Positions 36,559 through 46,223 are shown, numbered from the stretch's first letter. The stretch: DNA of 57,759 bases from Fictibacillus norfolkensis (GCF_014836645.1 NZ_JACSQM010000014.1:1-57759), one strand, 5' to 3'. Made by a program: numbers and translations. The notes: generated by a model from the letters alone, not told the origin.

Positions 36559-36635
36559 GGCGGTGTAGCTCAGCTGGCTAGAGCGTACGGTTCATACCCG
36601 TGAGGTCGTGGGTTCGACTCCCTCCGCCGCTACCA
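36559..36635 (+). tRNA. tRNA-Met (CAT)
   Basis: A 77-nt cloverleaf with encoded CCA. The acceptor GGCGGTG pairs with CGCCGCT; the anticodon stem TACGG/CCGTG encloses TTCATAC with anticodon CAT. The sequence follows the elongator tRNA-Met at this place in B. subtilis, but the T stem shows GTGGG against CCCTC, leaving one T-T mismatch. Modification of the CAT wobble C (giving Ile) seems unlikely but is not excluded. tRNA-Glu, its partner in B. subtilis, is absent. Confidence 0.95.
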
Positions 36636-36668
36636 TTTTTAATTTTGACATCTACATACAAACGTACA

Positions 36669-36700
36669 AGAGCATCCGTCAGCGGGTGCTCTTTTTTTCT
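36669..36700 (+). terminator. tRNA-Met terminator
   Basis: A 9-bp stem AGAGCATCC/GGGTGCTCT (36669-36677 with 36684-36692, one G-T pair) and seven T residues. The AT-rich stretch 36701-36880 holds no gene I can support. Confidence 0.9.
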
Positions 36701-36889
36701 TTTTTTGCAATCCCCATCAAAATAATTATAAACATCTATCCTTTTATATTTTTCTTCATAATTCTCCTTAATAACTTCAAAAATGAAACTTCCTTTTCTC
36801 TTTTTGTAAAAATGTTGTCCGCTTTTGCTCTTCTTTCGTGAAATAGTGGAGAAGTCCGTCGATAAGTTTTTAAAACCTTAACTGCTCTT

Positions 36890-36923
36890 TTGACAAAATC
36901 TTTGTTCTAAACCTGTTTATAAT
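36890..36923 (+). promoter_or_regulatory. spoIIE promoter with long spacer
   Basis: TTGACA (36890-36895) and TATAAT (36918-36923) are 22 nt apart, too far for ordinary sigma-A use. Spo0A-P-activated spoIIE and spoIIG promoters of B. subtilis have the same kind of long spacer. The reverse of TTTGACA reads TGTCAAA (6 of 7 of a 0A box), and CGTCGAT at 36857-36863 is a weaker candidate. Confidence 0.78.
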
Positions 36924-36956
36924 GGTTACACAAATTGGAAACGGGTGGTGTATGGG

Positions 36957-39452
36957 ATGTGGCAAAAGGTAGAACAAGAAGTACTCGAACCGATTAGAGG
37001 AATGGTATGGGTAGAAAAGAGCCAACAGGCGGTAACGAAGACGAGTAAGAGATGGCTTCAGATTTTGAACCAGAGCATTTTTAACTGGAGAATGCTGTTG
37101 TTTGGAATTGGTTTTTTGTTAGGACGAGCTATGATTCTAGCTGAGATGTCTCCATTTGCTTTACCTTTTGCGGCTAGTGTGTTCGTTTTGAGAAAAGAAC
37201 GGACAGGCATTGCTGTCTTTGCAATTTTAGCGGGGGCGATGTCACACCAACCGATGAACGCTTTGTTTTTTATCAGTGCCTTACTCGTATATGCAAGCCT
37301 TCAAAAAGGAGTAGATCTATTCATAAAGAATCGGATGCAAAGTCTTCCTTTATTGGTTTTCGGTTCTTCCTTAATCACGCGAACCGTGTTCTCCATGTTT
37401 GGTGAAGGAGGATTAGAGCGGGTCGATACGATGCTTGCGCTAGTTGAAGGAGGACTGAGCTTAGTCCTTACGTTAATCTTCTTACAAAGCATACCGCTAT
37501 TAACGAATAAAAAGATTCCACAATCGTTAAAAAACGAAGAGATTGTCTGCTTGATGATTCTTCTTGCTTCTGTCATGACCGGAACGATTGGTTGGCAGAT
37601 TAATGATGTTGCCATAGAACATGTTGTTTCGCGTTACTTAGTATTGTTGTTTGCTTTTGTGGGAGGCGCTGCGATCGGTTCTACTGTTGGTGTTGTTACA
37701 GGTCTGATCCTAAGCCTCGCGCAAGTGGCAAGCCTTTCTCAAATGAGCCTTTTAGCCTTCTCTGGACTGCTTGGTGGCCTTTTGAAAGAGGGTAAGCGAT
37801 TTGGCGTAAGTCTCGGGCTTATCATCGGAACCGTTATGATCGGTTTATATGGTGAGGGAAGATCTGAAATCACATCCACATTGATGGAATCAGGGTTTGC
37901 AGTTCTGCTCTTCCTATTAACACCGAAGACTGCGATCAGCAACATTTCAAAATATGTACCAGGTACAAGAGAACATTCCATGCATCAACAGCAATATTTG
38001 AAGAAGATTCGCGACGTGACCGCGAGTCGCGTTGAGCGATTCTCAAGCCTCTTCCAAGCGCTCTCACATTCGTTCCAATCAGTAGGTTCCTCTTTAAATG
38101 AGGAAGAGAGCACACGTGAAGTGGATCTTTTCTTAAGCAACATTACAGAAAAAACGTGCCAGACTTGTTTTAAGAAGGAACAGTGCTGGGCGCAGAATTT
38201 CACAACGACTTACGACTTGATGACTAGGCTGATGGTCGAGCAAGAAGATTATAGTGATATTAAGGATCGAAAATTAAAGCGGGATTGGGAAAAACATTGC
38301 ATCAAACCTGAAAAGATAACCGATCTCATGAAAAAAGAACTAACGCAATATCGAGCTTCTCAAAAATTGAAGATTCAAGTGCAGGAAAGCCGCCGTTTAG
38401 TCGCGGATCAGCTGATGGGCGTTTCACAAGTGATGGGCGATTTCGCAAAAGAGATACAGCGAGAGCAAGAGAACCATCAAATTCAAGAAGAGCAGATCAA
38501 AGACTCTTTGGCTCAAGCAGGAATTGATGTAGGCCATGTGGATATTTACAGTCTAGAAACGTCTAATGTCGATATTGAAATGACGATTCCTTCTTGCAAC
38601 GGCTCCGGAATCGCTGAGAAGCTTATCGCGCCAATCTTATCCGACATATTGGAAGAGACGATTCTCGTGACGCATGAAGATTGCGCAAACTATCCGACTG
38701 GCTTCTGTCATCTATCTTTTCATTCAGCGCGAGAATATGTAGTTGAAACAGGAATTGCTTCAGCAGCTAAAGGGGGAGCGTGGCTATCGGGGGATAGCCA
38801 TTCGACGATAGAGATCGGCGCTGGGAAGTTCGCTGTTGCGATTGCAGATGGAATGGGTAACGGAGAACGAGCGTTCATTGAAAGCAATGAAACGCTGCAG
38901 CTTCTGCAAAAAATTCTTCAGTCTGGTATTGATGAAGAAGTGGCCATTAAGTCAGTTAACTCAGTGCTCTCGTTACGTACAACAGATGAAATATTTTCTA
39001 CGCTGGACCTTGCGATGATCGATCTGCAAGATGCTTCTGCAAAATTCTTAAAGATTGGTTCAACGCCGAGTTTTATTAAACGCGGAGACCAGATCAAAAC
39101 AGTGGAAGCGAGCAACCTGCCGATGGGCATCATTCGAGATTTTGATGTCGACGTTGTTGATGAACAGCTGAAAGCAGGAGATATCCTCATCATGATGAGT
39201 GATGGAATATACGAAGCTCCACGTCATATCGAAAATATTGATGCGTGGCTGAAGCGAAAGATCAGAGAGATCGATACAGAAGATCCGCAAGAGATAGCAG
39301 ATCTGATCATGGAAGAAGTGATTCGTTTAGGAAATAACGGAATCGAGGATGATATGACGGTCGCTGTAACAAAGATCGAAAAGAATATTCCTAAGTGGGC
39401 AACTGTTCCGCAATATCCGAAAGTCGCGATCAACCGAAAGAAAGCTCAATAG
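36957..39452 (+). CDS. spoIIE: Stage II sporulation protein E phosphatase
   Basis: SpoIIE sits at the polar septum, interacts with FtsZ and DivIVA, and dephosphorylates SpoIIAA to release sigma-F in the forespore. The 831-residue protein has about ten membrane segments (about 40-325), a central FtsZ-linked region with cysteines (CQTCFKKEQC), and a C-terminal PP2C phosphatase (about 590-815) with AIADGMGNGERA, MSDGIYE and DDMTVAV. ATG at 36957 lies 6 nt after GGGTGGTG; GTG codons at 36945 and 36948 overlap that site and are rejected. Confidence 0.96.
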   Translation: MWQKVEQEVLEPIRGMVWVEKSQQAVTKTSKRWLQILNQSIFNWRMLLFGIGFLLGRAMILAEMSPFALPFAASVFVLRKERTGIAVFAILAGAMSHQPMNALFFISALLVYASLQKGVDLFIKNRMQSLPLLVFGSSLITRTVFSMFGEGGLERVDTMLALVEGGLSLVLTLIFLQSIPLLTNKKIPQSLKNEEIVCLMILLASVMTGTIGWQINDVAIEHVVSRYLVLLFAFVGGAAIGSTVGVVTGLILSLAQVASLSQMSLLAFSGLLGGLLKEGKRFGVSLGLIIGTVMIGLYGEGRSEITSTLMESGFAVLLFLLTPKTAISNISKYVPGTREHSMHQQQYLKKIRDVTASRVERFSSLFQALSHSFQSVGSSLNEEESTREVDLFLSNITEKTCQTCFKKEQCWAQNFTTTYDLMTRLMVEQEDYSDIKDRKLKRDWEKHCIKPEKITDLMKKELTQYRASQKLKIQVQESRRLVADQLMGVSQVMGDFAKEIQREQENHQIQEEQIKDSLAQAGIDVGHVDIYSLETSNVDIEMTIPSCNGSGIAEKLIAPILSDILEETILVTHEDCANYPTGFCHLSFHSAREYVVETGIASAAKGGAWLSGDSHSTIEIGAGKFAVAIADGMGNGERAFIESNETLQLLQKILQSGIDEEVAIKSVNSVLSLRTTDEIFSTLDLAMIDLQDASAKFLKIGSTPSFIKRGDQIKTVEASNLPMGIIRDFDVDVVDEQLKAGDILIMMSDGIYEAPRHIENIDAWLKRKIREIDTEDPQEIADLIMEEVIRLGNNGIEDDMTVAVTKIEKNIPKWATVPQYPKVAINRKKAQ

Positions 39453-39465
39453 TTTATGAGAATAA

Positions 39466-39503
39466 GAGGCCGTTCTTTTCTTTGGAAAAGAGCGGTCTTT
39501 TTT
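39466..39503 (+). terminator. spoIIE terminator
   Basis: An 11-bp stem (39470-39480 with 39485-39495, one G-T pair) and six T residues. Confidence 0.88.
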
Positions 39504-39510
39504 GTTTGTA

Positions 39511-39632
39511 GTCGCTCGCTGTTGTGAGTGGACAGTATTTTCCCAGAAGTGGACAGTAAAATTCAATAAGTGGACAGTAAATAGTGAAGACTAGACAGTA
39601 TTTATGTAAAAGTGGACAGTATTCCCGCTCCG
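39511..39632 (+). repeat. 21-bp mini-array without clear caps, copy E
   Basis: Five 21-nt units run from 39524 to 39628; four contain GTGGACAGTA and one CTAGACAGTA. GTCGC (39511) stands 13 nt before the first unit, in the position of GTCGA in the other copies. The GGGGTATA cap is missing; TATTCCCGCTCCG (39620-39632) resembles the right cap TATACCCCACTCCG. Confidence 0.75.
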
Positions 39633-39737
39633 ACTTCATTTAGTGATTATGTTTCGCGGTCTTTTTTGCGTATAAACCATTCCATTCTTGACGAAGATGG
39701 TAATAGTTAAAATTCGTACTTGAGAGGGGTTTGCGTT

Positions 39738-40490
39738 ATGCGAAACAAAGGAACGCTGCGTCAAATTTTATTGATTACAGATGGTTGCTCGAATCAGGGT
39801 GAAGATCCGATCGCAATGGCTGCACTTGCTAACGAACAAGGAATAGCTGTAAACGTCATTGGCGTACTGAATGAGAATGCACCAGAGTATCATAGACAAG
39901 GTTTAAAAGAAGTAGAAGAGATCGCGATGGCCGGCGGTGGCATCAGTCAGGTAGTTTATACGAAACAACTCGCACAAACGGTGAAAATGGTCACTCAAAA
40001 AGCAATGGCCCAAACGATAAAAGGTGTTGTTAATGCTGAACTGCAACAGATACTTGGAAGTCAGTCTACCATGGAAGATCTTCCGCCAGACAAACGAGGA
40101 GAAGTCATTGAAGTTGTCGATGAGATGGGAGAGACCATGAACCTTGAGATCTTAGTGTTAATTGACGCTTCGGGATCAATGGAAGACAAGATGTTAACGG
40201 TTCAAGAGTCTCTGCTTGATCTATCCATCTCGTTGAACTCGAGAATTGGAGATAATGAATTTGCACTCTATGTTTTTCCGGGCAAAAGAACAGAGGCAGA
40301 AGAACTTTTAAACTGGTCGTCAAAACTAGAATCGATCGGCAAAACATTTTCAAAGATTTCACTTGGCGGGATCACACCGACAGGTCCTGCGATAAAAGAG
40401 GCTATAGCGGCTTTTGGCCGTAAACGATCGTCAAAAAGGAGATTCTTGTCCGATGATGCCCCAGGATATACGAACGAGTCCGGTATGTAA
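39738..40490 (+). CDS. yabS: YabS, von Willebrand factor A domain protein
   Basis: A 250-residue protein with a VWA fold. ILLITDGCSNQGEDPI at residues 11-26 and LVLIDASGSMEDK (about residue 145) look like metal-binding site motifs, the latter a MIDAS-type DxSGS. The two motifs suggest a circularly arranged or duplicated fold, and the role is unknown. ATG at 39738 follows GAGAGGGG (39722-39729). It overlaps the yabT start by 38 bases, so the two are coupled. A GGTAATAGT (39699-39707) resembles a sigma-F -10, but no -35 is at the right distance. Confidence 0.88.
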   Translation: MRNKGTLRQILLITDGCSNQGEDPIAMAALANEQGIAVNVIGVLNENAPEYHRQGLKEVEEIAMAGGGISQVVYTKQLAQTVKMVTQKAMAQTIKGVVNAELQQILGSQSTMEDLPPDKRGEVIEVVDEMGETMNLEILVLIDASGSMEDKMLTVQESLLDLSISLNSRIGDNEFALYVFPGKRTEAEELLNWSSKLESIGKTFSKISLGGITPTGPAIKEAIAAFGRKRSSKRRFLSDDAPGYTNESGM

Positions 40491-41424
40491 CTTAGCAGTT
40501 GGTGATGAATTACGCGGTAAGTGGAATCATTCCAGATATCGAATTCGGCGCCGTTTAGGGTATGGAGCAACAGGTGCCGTATACTTAGCTGATTCAGATC
40601 GAGGGGTGGTCGCACTTAAGATCGGGCATGATCAGATGTCAATTACATCTGAAGTCAATGTGCTGAAGCGTTTTTCTAAGGTCCAGGGGAAAGTCCTTGG
40701 ACCTTCTTTAATCGATGTCGATGACTGGGTGACGAAAACTGCCACATATCCCTTTTATGCGATGGAATATTTAAAAGGAGAGACACTCTTTGATTTTATG
40801 AAGACAAAGTCTCCTGAATGGGCTGGAATCTTGCTCGTACAGCTGCTTACAGATCTTCATACCCTTCATCAAGCGGGATGGGCGTTCGGTGACTTGAAGC
40901 CTGACAACCTGCTTGTGACGGGCCCGCCTTACCGAATCCGCTGGATCGATGTTGGAGGAACGACTGTGATGGACAGGTCGATCAAAGAATACACAGAATT
41001 CTATGATCGAGGATATTGGGGTAAGGGAACTAGAAAAGCTGAGCCGTCGTATGATTTGTTCTCAGCGGGGATGGTGATGGTGAATCTAGCTTATCCTTCA
41101 CGTTTTACGAAAAACGGAGATCCCGATAAACAGTTTCAGGCTAAAATAGCAGGCAGCCCAATGCTTAAGCCATACGCGCCTATCTTACAAAAAGCATGGA
41201 ACGGCAAATACCGCAATGCAGAAGAGATGAGAAACGAGCTCGTTCTTTTATTGAACGCTAATGATAAAGCAAGATCTCCTCAAACACAAAGGAATTCAAC
41301 ACAAAAACCAGCATCAAGACAAGCGCAAAAGAAAAAGAAAAGCAGCTTTATCGTAGAAACATTTTTAGTCTTCACGTTTGTTTTCGTTGTGTACTTTTTT
41401 TATATGCTCGGTCAAACGATGTAA
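40453..41424 (+). CDS. yabT: DNA-responsive Ser/Thr kinase YabT
   Basis: YabT is a membrane-anchored Hanks-type kinase active at the forespore septum in B. subtilis; DNA activates it and RecA and AbrB are among its substrates. The 323-residue protein has a Gly-rich loop LGYGATGAVY, the Lys in VVALKIG, an atypical catalytic loop FGDLKPDN (no HRD), DVGGT in place of DFG, a basic linker (about 275-295) and one C-terminal membrane segment (about 298-320). ATG at 40453 lies 11 nt after AAGGAG. Lack of extracellular PASTA repeats fits the family. Confidence 0.92.
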   Translation: MMPQDIRTSPVCNLAVGDELRGKWNHSRYRIRRRLGYGATGAVYLADSDRGVVALKIGHDQMSITSEVNVLKRFSKVQGKVLGPSLIDVDDWVTKTATYPFYAMEYLKGETLFDFMKTKSPEWAGILLVQLLTDLHTLHQAGWAFGDLKPDNLLVTGPPYRIRWIDVGGTTVMDRSIKEYTEFYDRGYWGKGTRKAEPSYDLFSAGMVMVNLAYPSRFTKNGDPDKQFQAKIAGSPMLKPYAPILQKAWNGKYRNAEEMRNELVLLLNANDKARSPQTQRNSTQKPASRQAQKKKKSSFIVETFLVFTFVFVVYFFYMLGQTM

Positions 41425-41498
41425 ATAGTGTTCGTTCCTGCAATTCTTTGTTATGATTTTAAAAGGCGTTTTCGTAGAACTTCGTTGCTCTTGGAAGT

Positions 41499-41628
41499 GG
41501 TTGCTTTCCGTTACAGGTTGCTCGCTTTCCGGGGGGCGTGCGGTGAGCCTCTTAGCGCTCTGCGCTGTTAAGAGTCTCACCTGTCCCGCTGATCCCCCAG
41601 GAGTCTCACACCTTGCACTTCAATCAAC
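41499..41628 (-). repeat. GC-rich palindromic repeat, copy 6
   Basis: Inverted copy ending AATCAAC (41622-41628); the left boundary is GTTGCTT instead of GTTGATT. The core is nearly identical to copy 5. The remainder of 41425-41755 shows no other feature. Confidence 0.85.
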
Positions 41629-41755
41629 TTGTTATTAAAGAGACCAAATGAAAGATCTAACAGAGAAGAATATTTATATTCAGCCTAGTCTTTTGGATTA
41701 ACAAGTCAACGAAACAGGCCTTGAAAAAATACGGAAAATGAAGGAGCGGTTTACG

Positions 41756-43147
41756 TTGCAGGAAGTGGAGAATTTTATTAAAAGACACCAGCTTCTTTCA
41801 GCTCCTCAAACTGTAGTGATCGGTGTTTCCGGAGGACCAGATTCTTTGGCATTGCTTCATTTTTTATGGAGAAGGTCTTCCAATTACAAAATTAAGATCG
41901 TCGCTGCCTCGTTCGATCATCGCTTAAGGGGTGACGAGTCGGCATCAGAACTCGCGTATGTTAAGAGCTTTTGTGACGAGCGGAATATTACTTTTGAAGG
42001 TGATAGCTCAGATGTTGCAAGCTATCAAGCAGAGCATAACTTGTCTTTACAAACTGCTGCTAGGATCTGCAGGTACAATTTTTTTGAGAACGTGATGAAA
42101 AAACACCGTGCAGAGGCGCTCGCTTTGGCTCATCATGGCGACGATCAAGTGGAAACGATGCTCATGAGGATGACGAGGGGCAGCGAAGGATTTAGTTCCG
42201 CTGGCATCCCGGTGAAACGTCCTTTTGCTACAGGTAAAATAATTCGTCCTTTTTTAGGAATAACAAAAGACCAAATCGAGCATTATTGTAAAGTAGAAAA
42301 CCTGTTTCCCGTTTATGATTCAAGCAATGAAAGTGATAAATATGTTCGGAATCGCTTCAGAAAAAAAATTCTGCCTTTTTTAAAACAAGAAAACCCTAAC
42401 GTGCATGAAAGATTTCAGTATTTAAGTGAAACTATTTCCGAAGATGAAGCGTATATATTGAAACTGGCTGAAATAGAGTTAGAAAAGGTTTTAATCAGGC
42501 GAACAGAGGGGAAAATAGAGTTATCTGTATCTGCTTTTAACAAGATGCCTATTCCTTTACAAAAAAGAGGGATTACACTAATATTGAACTATCTGTATAA
42601 AATTAATCCTTCATCTCTTTCCTCTGTACATAAGGAAAACTTTCTTAGTTTGCTCGGAAGGGAGCATCCGTCCGGAATGTTGCATTTTCCGTCAGGTTTA
42701 GTAGTCAGGCGAACTTATGACAGATGTTTGTTAAGTTTTGAGCATAACGTCAAAAATGACGAAGGGTCATATGACTTTTCACTAGAGCTGCCCGGTTTTG
42801 TAGAATTGCCGAATGGACGTATAACTGCTGAAATAACAGATTGTGAACCCGCTTTACAAAGAGGAAAAGATGTTTTTGTGTTTTCAATGAAAGAGGTTGA
42901 TCTCCCGTTACGAGTTCGCACCCGAAAACCAGGTGACCGGATGGCGATTGCCGGCGTCGGTTCTCGGAAATTAAAAGATATATTTATTGATGCTAAAGTG
43001 CCGCAGGAAGAAAGAAACGATTGGCCGATTGTTGTTGATGCAACTGGAAAGATCATTTGGCTTCCGGGGCTAAAACACATTAGACGTCATCAAATAAATC
43101 CATCAGAACTTTGGGTTATCCTACGCTTTCATAAAAAATCGCCATGA
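41756..43147 (+). CDS. tilS: tRNA(Ile)-lysidine synthase
   Basis: TilS converts C34 of the CAU-anticodon tRNA-Ile2 to lysidine, so that it reads AUA. The 463-residue protein has the ATP-binding PP-loop SGGPDS (25-30), DHRLRGDESASELAYV, and the C-terminal tRNA-binding domains (about 340-460, VRTRKPGDRM and KLKDIFID). I place the start at TTG 41756, 9 nt after AAGGAG (41741-41746); the N-terminus then has the same length as in B. subtilis. ATG at 41738 would lie in front of that ribosome-binding site. Confidence 0.9.
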   Translation: MQEVENFIKRHQLLSAPQTVVIGVSGGPDSLALLHFLWRRSSNYKIKIVAASFDHRLRGDESASELAYVKSFCDERNITFEGDSSDVASYQAEHNLSLQTAARICRYNFFENVMKKHRAEALALAHHGDDQVETMLMRMTRGSEGFSSAGIPVKRPFATGKIIRPFLGITKDQIEHYCKVENLFPVYDSSNESDKYVRNRFRKKILPFLKQENPNVHERFQYLSETISEDEAYILKLAEIELEKVLIRRTEGKIELSVSAFNKMPIPLQKRGITLILNYLYKINPSSLSSVHKENFLSLLGREHPSGMLHFPSGLVVRRTYDRCLLSFEHNVKNDEGSYDFSLELPGFVELPNGRITAEITDCEPALQRGKDVFVFSMKEVDLPLRVRTRKPGDRMAIAGVGSRKLKDIFIDAKVPQEERNDWPIVVDATGKIIWLPGLKHIRRHQINPSELWVILRFHKKSP

Positions 43148-43168
43148 CGTCTAGGAGGCTTGTTGAAC

Positions 43169-43714
43169 ATGCATGATGAAATTTTAGAAACACTTATTTC
43201 CGAAGAAGCTATTCAAAACAAGATTAAAGAACTTGGTAAAGAGCTTTCTGTGGAATATAAGGAACGCTTTCCATTGGTGGTCGGGGTTTTAAAAGGTGCT
43301 CTACCTTTTATGGCAGACTTGATCAAACGTATGGATATCCATCTTGAGATCGATTTAATGGCAGTGTCCAGCTATGGTGCATCTACCGTTTCTTCCGGTC
43401 AAGTTAAAATTGTTAAAGATTTAGATACTTCCTTAGAAGGTCGAGACGTTATCATTGTAGAAGATATTATTGACAGTGGTTTAACGCTCAGCTATCTCGT
43501 TCAACTGTTTAAGGCCCGTAAAGCAAAGTCGGTTAAGATCGTTACTTTGCTGGATAAGCCTACAGGACGTAAGGTTGATATCGCGCCAGATCTTGCTGGG
43601 TTCATCGTTCCTGATGCTTTTGTTGTTGGTTATGGATTGGACTACATCGAGAGATACCGTAACTTGCCTTACATTGGCGTTTTAAAGCCAGAGATTTACG
43701 AAAAGAAAGAATAG
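43169..43714 (+). CDS. hprT: Hypoxanthine phosphoribosyltransferase
   Basis: HprT salvages hypoxanthine and guanine with PRPP, and in B. subtilis TilS and HprT are known to interact at the ftsH promoter. The 181-residue protein has [12 protein letters not shown] and the PRPP motif [23 protein letters not shown] (43153-43158) gives 10-nt spacing to ATG 43169; TTG codons at 43160 and 43163 are less likely starts. It follows tilS by 21 nt and precedes ftsH by 42 nt. Confidence 0.95.
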   Translation: MHDEILETLISEEAIQNKIKELGKELSVEYKERFPLVVGVLKGALPFMADLIKRMDIHLEIDLMAVSSYGASTVSSGQVKIVKDLDTSLEGRDVIIVEDIIDSGLTLSYLVQLFKARKAKSVKIVTLLDKPTGRKVDIAPDLAGFIVPDAFVVGYGLDYIERYRNLPYIGVLKPEIYEKKE

Positions 43715-43756
43715 AACACCGCATAAGATTTGATTGTTCGCCTAAGGAGGTAAGGA

Positions 43757-45661
43757 ATGAATCGCATCTTCCGTAATACTATATTTTATTTATTAATCTT
43801 TTTAGTTGTGGTTGGAGTTGTCAGCTTTTTTAACGGCAACAACAACGAAGTCAAAGAAATTCGTTATGATCAGCTGACTAAGTACATCGAATCAGGCAAA
43901 GTGGAAAGCATCGTTTACCAGCCTGAGGGTGGCGTATATGTTGTCCGCGGCCAGCTTGAAGGAGCTAAAGAAGGAGAAGTATTCCAAACGAATGCTCCTC
44001 TAACTGGCAACACATTGGCTGAGATTGAAAAGCTTGCTGATTCATCAAATGTTGAATTTAAACAGCAAGAACAGACGAGTGGCTGGGTGACGTTCTTCAC
44101 CTCAATAATTCCGTTTGTCATTATCTTTATCTTATTCTTCTTCTTGCTTAACCAAGCACAAGGCGGCGGAAGCCGTGTCATGAACTTTGGTAAGAGTAAA
44201 GCAAAACTTTACAACGAAGAAAAGAAAAAGGTTACGTTTAAAGACGTAGCTGGTGCTGATGAAGAGAAACAAGAGCTTGTTGAAGTTGTTGAATTCTTAA
44301 AAGATCCGCGTAAATTCTCTGTGCTAGGTGCGCGTATTCCAAAAGGTGTTCTTTTAGTAGGACCTCCAGGTACTGGTAAAACACTTCTTGCACGTGCAGT
44401 AGCAGGAGAAGCTGGCGTTCCTTTCTTCTCGATCTCAGGTTCTGATTTCGTTGAGATGTTCGTCGGTGTCGGTGCATCACGTGTTCGTGACTTGTTTGAA
44501 AATGCTAAGAAAAACGCACCATGTATCATCTTCATCGATGAGATTGATGCGGTAGGTCGTCAGCGTGGAGCTGGTCTTGGCGGAGGTCATGACGAGCGTG
44601 AGCAAACACTTAACCAATTGCTAGTTGAAATGGACGGTTTCGGTGCTAATGAAGGAATTATCATTATCGCAGCTACCAACCGTGCTGATATTCTAGATCC
44701 AGCCCTTCTTCGTCCGGGACGTTTTGACCGTCAGATTCCGGTAAACCGTCCAGATGTAAAAGGACGTGAAGAAGTACTTCAAGTGCATGCGCGCAATAAG
44801 CCGCTTGCAGAAGACGTTAATTTGAAAACGATCGCGATGCGCACTCCAGGTTTCTCTGGTGCGGATCTAGAAAACTTATTGAATGAAGCAGCATTAGTAG
44901 CTGCTCGTACGAATAAGAAAAAGATCGATATGGATGACGTTGATGAAGCGATCGACCGTGTTATTGCAGGACCTGCGAAAAAGAGCCGTGTGATTTCTGA
45001 AAAAGAAAAGAACATTGTTGCTTATCATGAAGCGGGTCACACTGTTATCGGTCTAGTTCTTGAAGGAGCTGACACTGTTCATAAAGTTACCGTTGTCCCT
45101 CGTGGTCAAGCAGGTGGTTACACAGTAATGCTTCCGAAAGAAGATCGTTACTTTATGACAAAACCTGAATTAGAAGATAAGATCGTTGGACTTCTTGGAG
45201 GCCGTGTAGCTGAAGAGATCACGTTCAAGGAAGTAAGTACAGGAGCTCATAATGACTTCCAGCGTGCTACTGGAATCGCTCGCCGCATGGTAACAGAGTT
45301 CGGTATGAGTGAACGCCTAGGGCCGATGCAGTTCGGTTCATCACAAGGCGGTCAAGTCTTCTTAGGAAGAGACTTCAATAACGAGCAGAACTATAGTGAT
45401 GCAATCGCGCATGAAATTGATTTAGAAGTTCAGCGTATCATCAAAGAATCTTACGAGCGTTGCCGTCAGATCCTTACTGAGCATAATTCTAAATTAGAAA
45501 TTATCGCTCAAACATTGCTAACTGTAGAAACGCTTGATGAAGAACAAATCAAAGAACTCGTTAAAACAGGTAAATTACCTGACAGAAAAACAATTTCTAA
45601 CCCATCTGATGATGTTAAGGTAACACTTAACAAAAAAGATGAAGAGCCAAAACAAGATTAA
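43757..45661 (+). CDS. ftsH: ATP-dependent zinc metalloprotease FtsH
   Basis: FtsH is a membrane AAA protease that degrades damaged and regulatory proteins; it affects sporulation through Spo0A control. The 634-residue protein has two membrane segments (about 7-25 and 110-130), the Walker A GPPGTGKT (about 200-207), Walker [12 protein letters not shown], the second-region-of-homology arginines and the zinc site HEAGH (about 425-429). The C-terminal tail is polar and Asp/Lys-rich. AAGGAGG precedes the ATG. Confidence 0.97.
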   Translation: MNRIFRNTIFYLLIFLVVVGVVSFFNGNNNEVKEIRYDQLTKYIESGKVESIVYQPEGGVYVVRGQLEGAKEGEVFQTNAPLTGNTLAEIEKLADSSNVEFKQQEQTSGWVTFFTSIIPFVIIFILFFFLLNQAQGGGSRVMNFGKSKAKLYNEEKKKVTFKDVAGADEEKQELVEVVEFLKDPRKFSVLGARIPKGVLLVGPPGTGKTLLARAVAGEAGVPFFSISGSDFVEMFVGVGASRVRDLFENAKKNAPCIIFIDEIDAVGRQRGAGLGGGHDEREQTLNQLLVEMDGFGANEGIIIIAATNRADILDPALLRPGRFDRQIPVNRPDVKGREEVLQVHARNKPLAEDVNLKTIAMRTPGFSGADLENLLNEAALVAARTNKKKIDMDDVDEAIDRVIAGPAKKSRVISEKEKNIVAYHEAGHTVIGLVLEGADTVHKVTVVPRGQAGGYTVMLPKEDRYFMTKPELEDKIVGLLGGRVAEEITFKEVSTGAHNDFQRATGIARRMVTEFGMSERLGPMQFGSSQGGQVFLGRDFNNEQNYSDAIAHEIDLEVQRIIKESYERCRQILTEHNSKLEIIAQTLLTVETLDEEQIKELVKTGKLPDRKTISNPSDDVKVTLNKKDEEPKQD

Positions 45662-45668
45662 TTTTTAA

Positions 45669-45706
45669 AAAAAGGATGCCTCAGAGATGAGGTGTCCTTT
45701 TTTGTA
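45669..45706 (+). terminator. ftsH terminator
   Basis: A 13-bp stem (45671-45683 with 45688-45700, two G-T pairs) with a GAGA loop and a T run. Confidence 0.93.
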
Positions 45707-45721
45707 TGGATTGCGAAAGTA

Positions 45722-45849
45722 GTTGATTTCCGCTCCAGGTTGCTCGCTTTCCATGGGGCGAACGGTGAGCCCCTTGCCGCTTTGCGCCCTTAAGGGTCTC
45801 ACCTGCCCGCTCGTCCCATAGGAGTCGGCAACCTTACGCTACAATCAAC
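45722..45849 (-). repeat. GC-rich palindromic repeat, copy 7
   Basis: Inverted copy directly after the ftsH terminator. The central part resembles copy 4 (CCTTGCCGCTTTGCGCCC). It faces copy 8, about 190 bp away. Confidence 0.85.
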
Positions 45850-46041
45850 TTGTCAATGAAGATAATATAAAAACATCCATAAGCAACAACCCTTTAGAAA
45901 ACATCTTTTTAAGAAAACTTAACTATTTGATTTTGTTTTTGTCCTTTATCTTCAAGGAAAAGCTTATAGGAGTGGAAGAATTAAGACTACTAGAGAGGCG
46001 GTTGGTATTTTGGATTATTTTGTTCTTTCCCTTCACTGACA

Positions 46042-46169
46042 GTTGATTGGAGTGTAGGGTGCGAGACTCCTGCGGGACAGGCGGGCGGGTGAGACACTTA
46101 AGAGTGAAACGTCCAAATGTGGCTCACCGCCTGCCCCGCGGAAAGCGAGTGCCTGTAACGGAAATCAAC
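46042..46169 (+). repeat. GC-rich palindromic repeat, copy 8
   Basis: Bounded by GTTGATT (46042) and AATCAAC (ending 46169), in opposite orientation to copy 7. The central part is more diverged than in copies 1-3. Between the two copies (45850-46041) I see no gene. Confidence 0.85.
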
Positions 46170-46223
46170 CACTTTCAAATAACACCTTGAATCAGCGAAA
46201 CTCTCCCCAATAAGCCGCCTTGC

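Noticed and set aside
39670..39707. Sigma-F promoter of yabS (GTATA with GGTAATAGT)
   Set aside because: The -10 fits, but the two elements are 24 nt apart instead of about 15-16, so it is not called.
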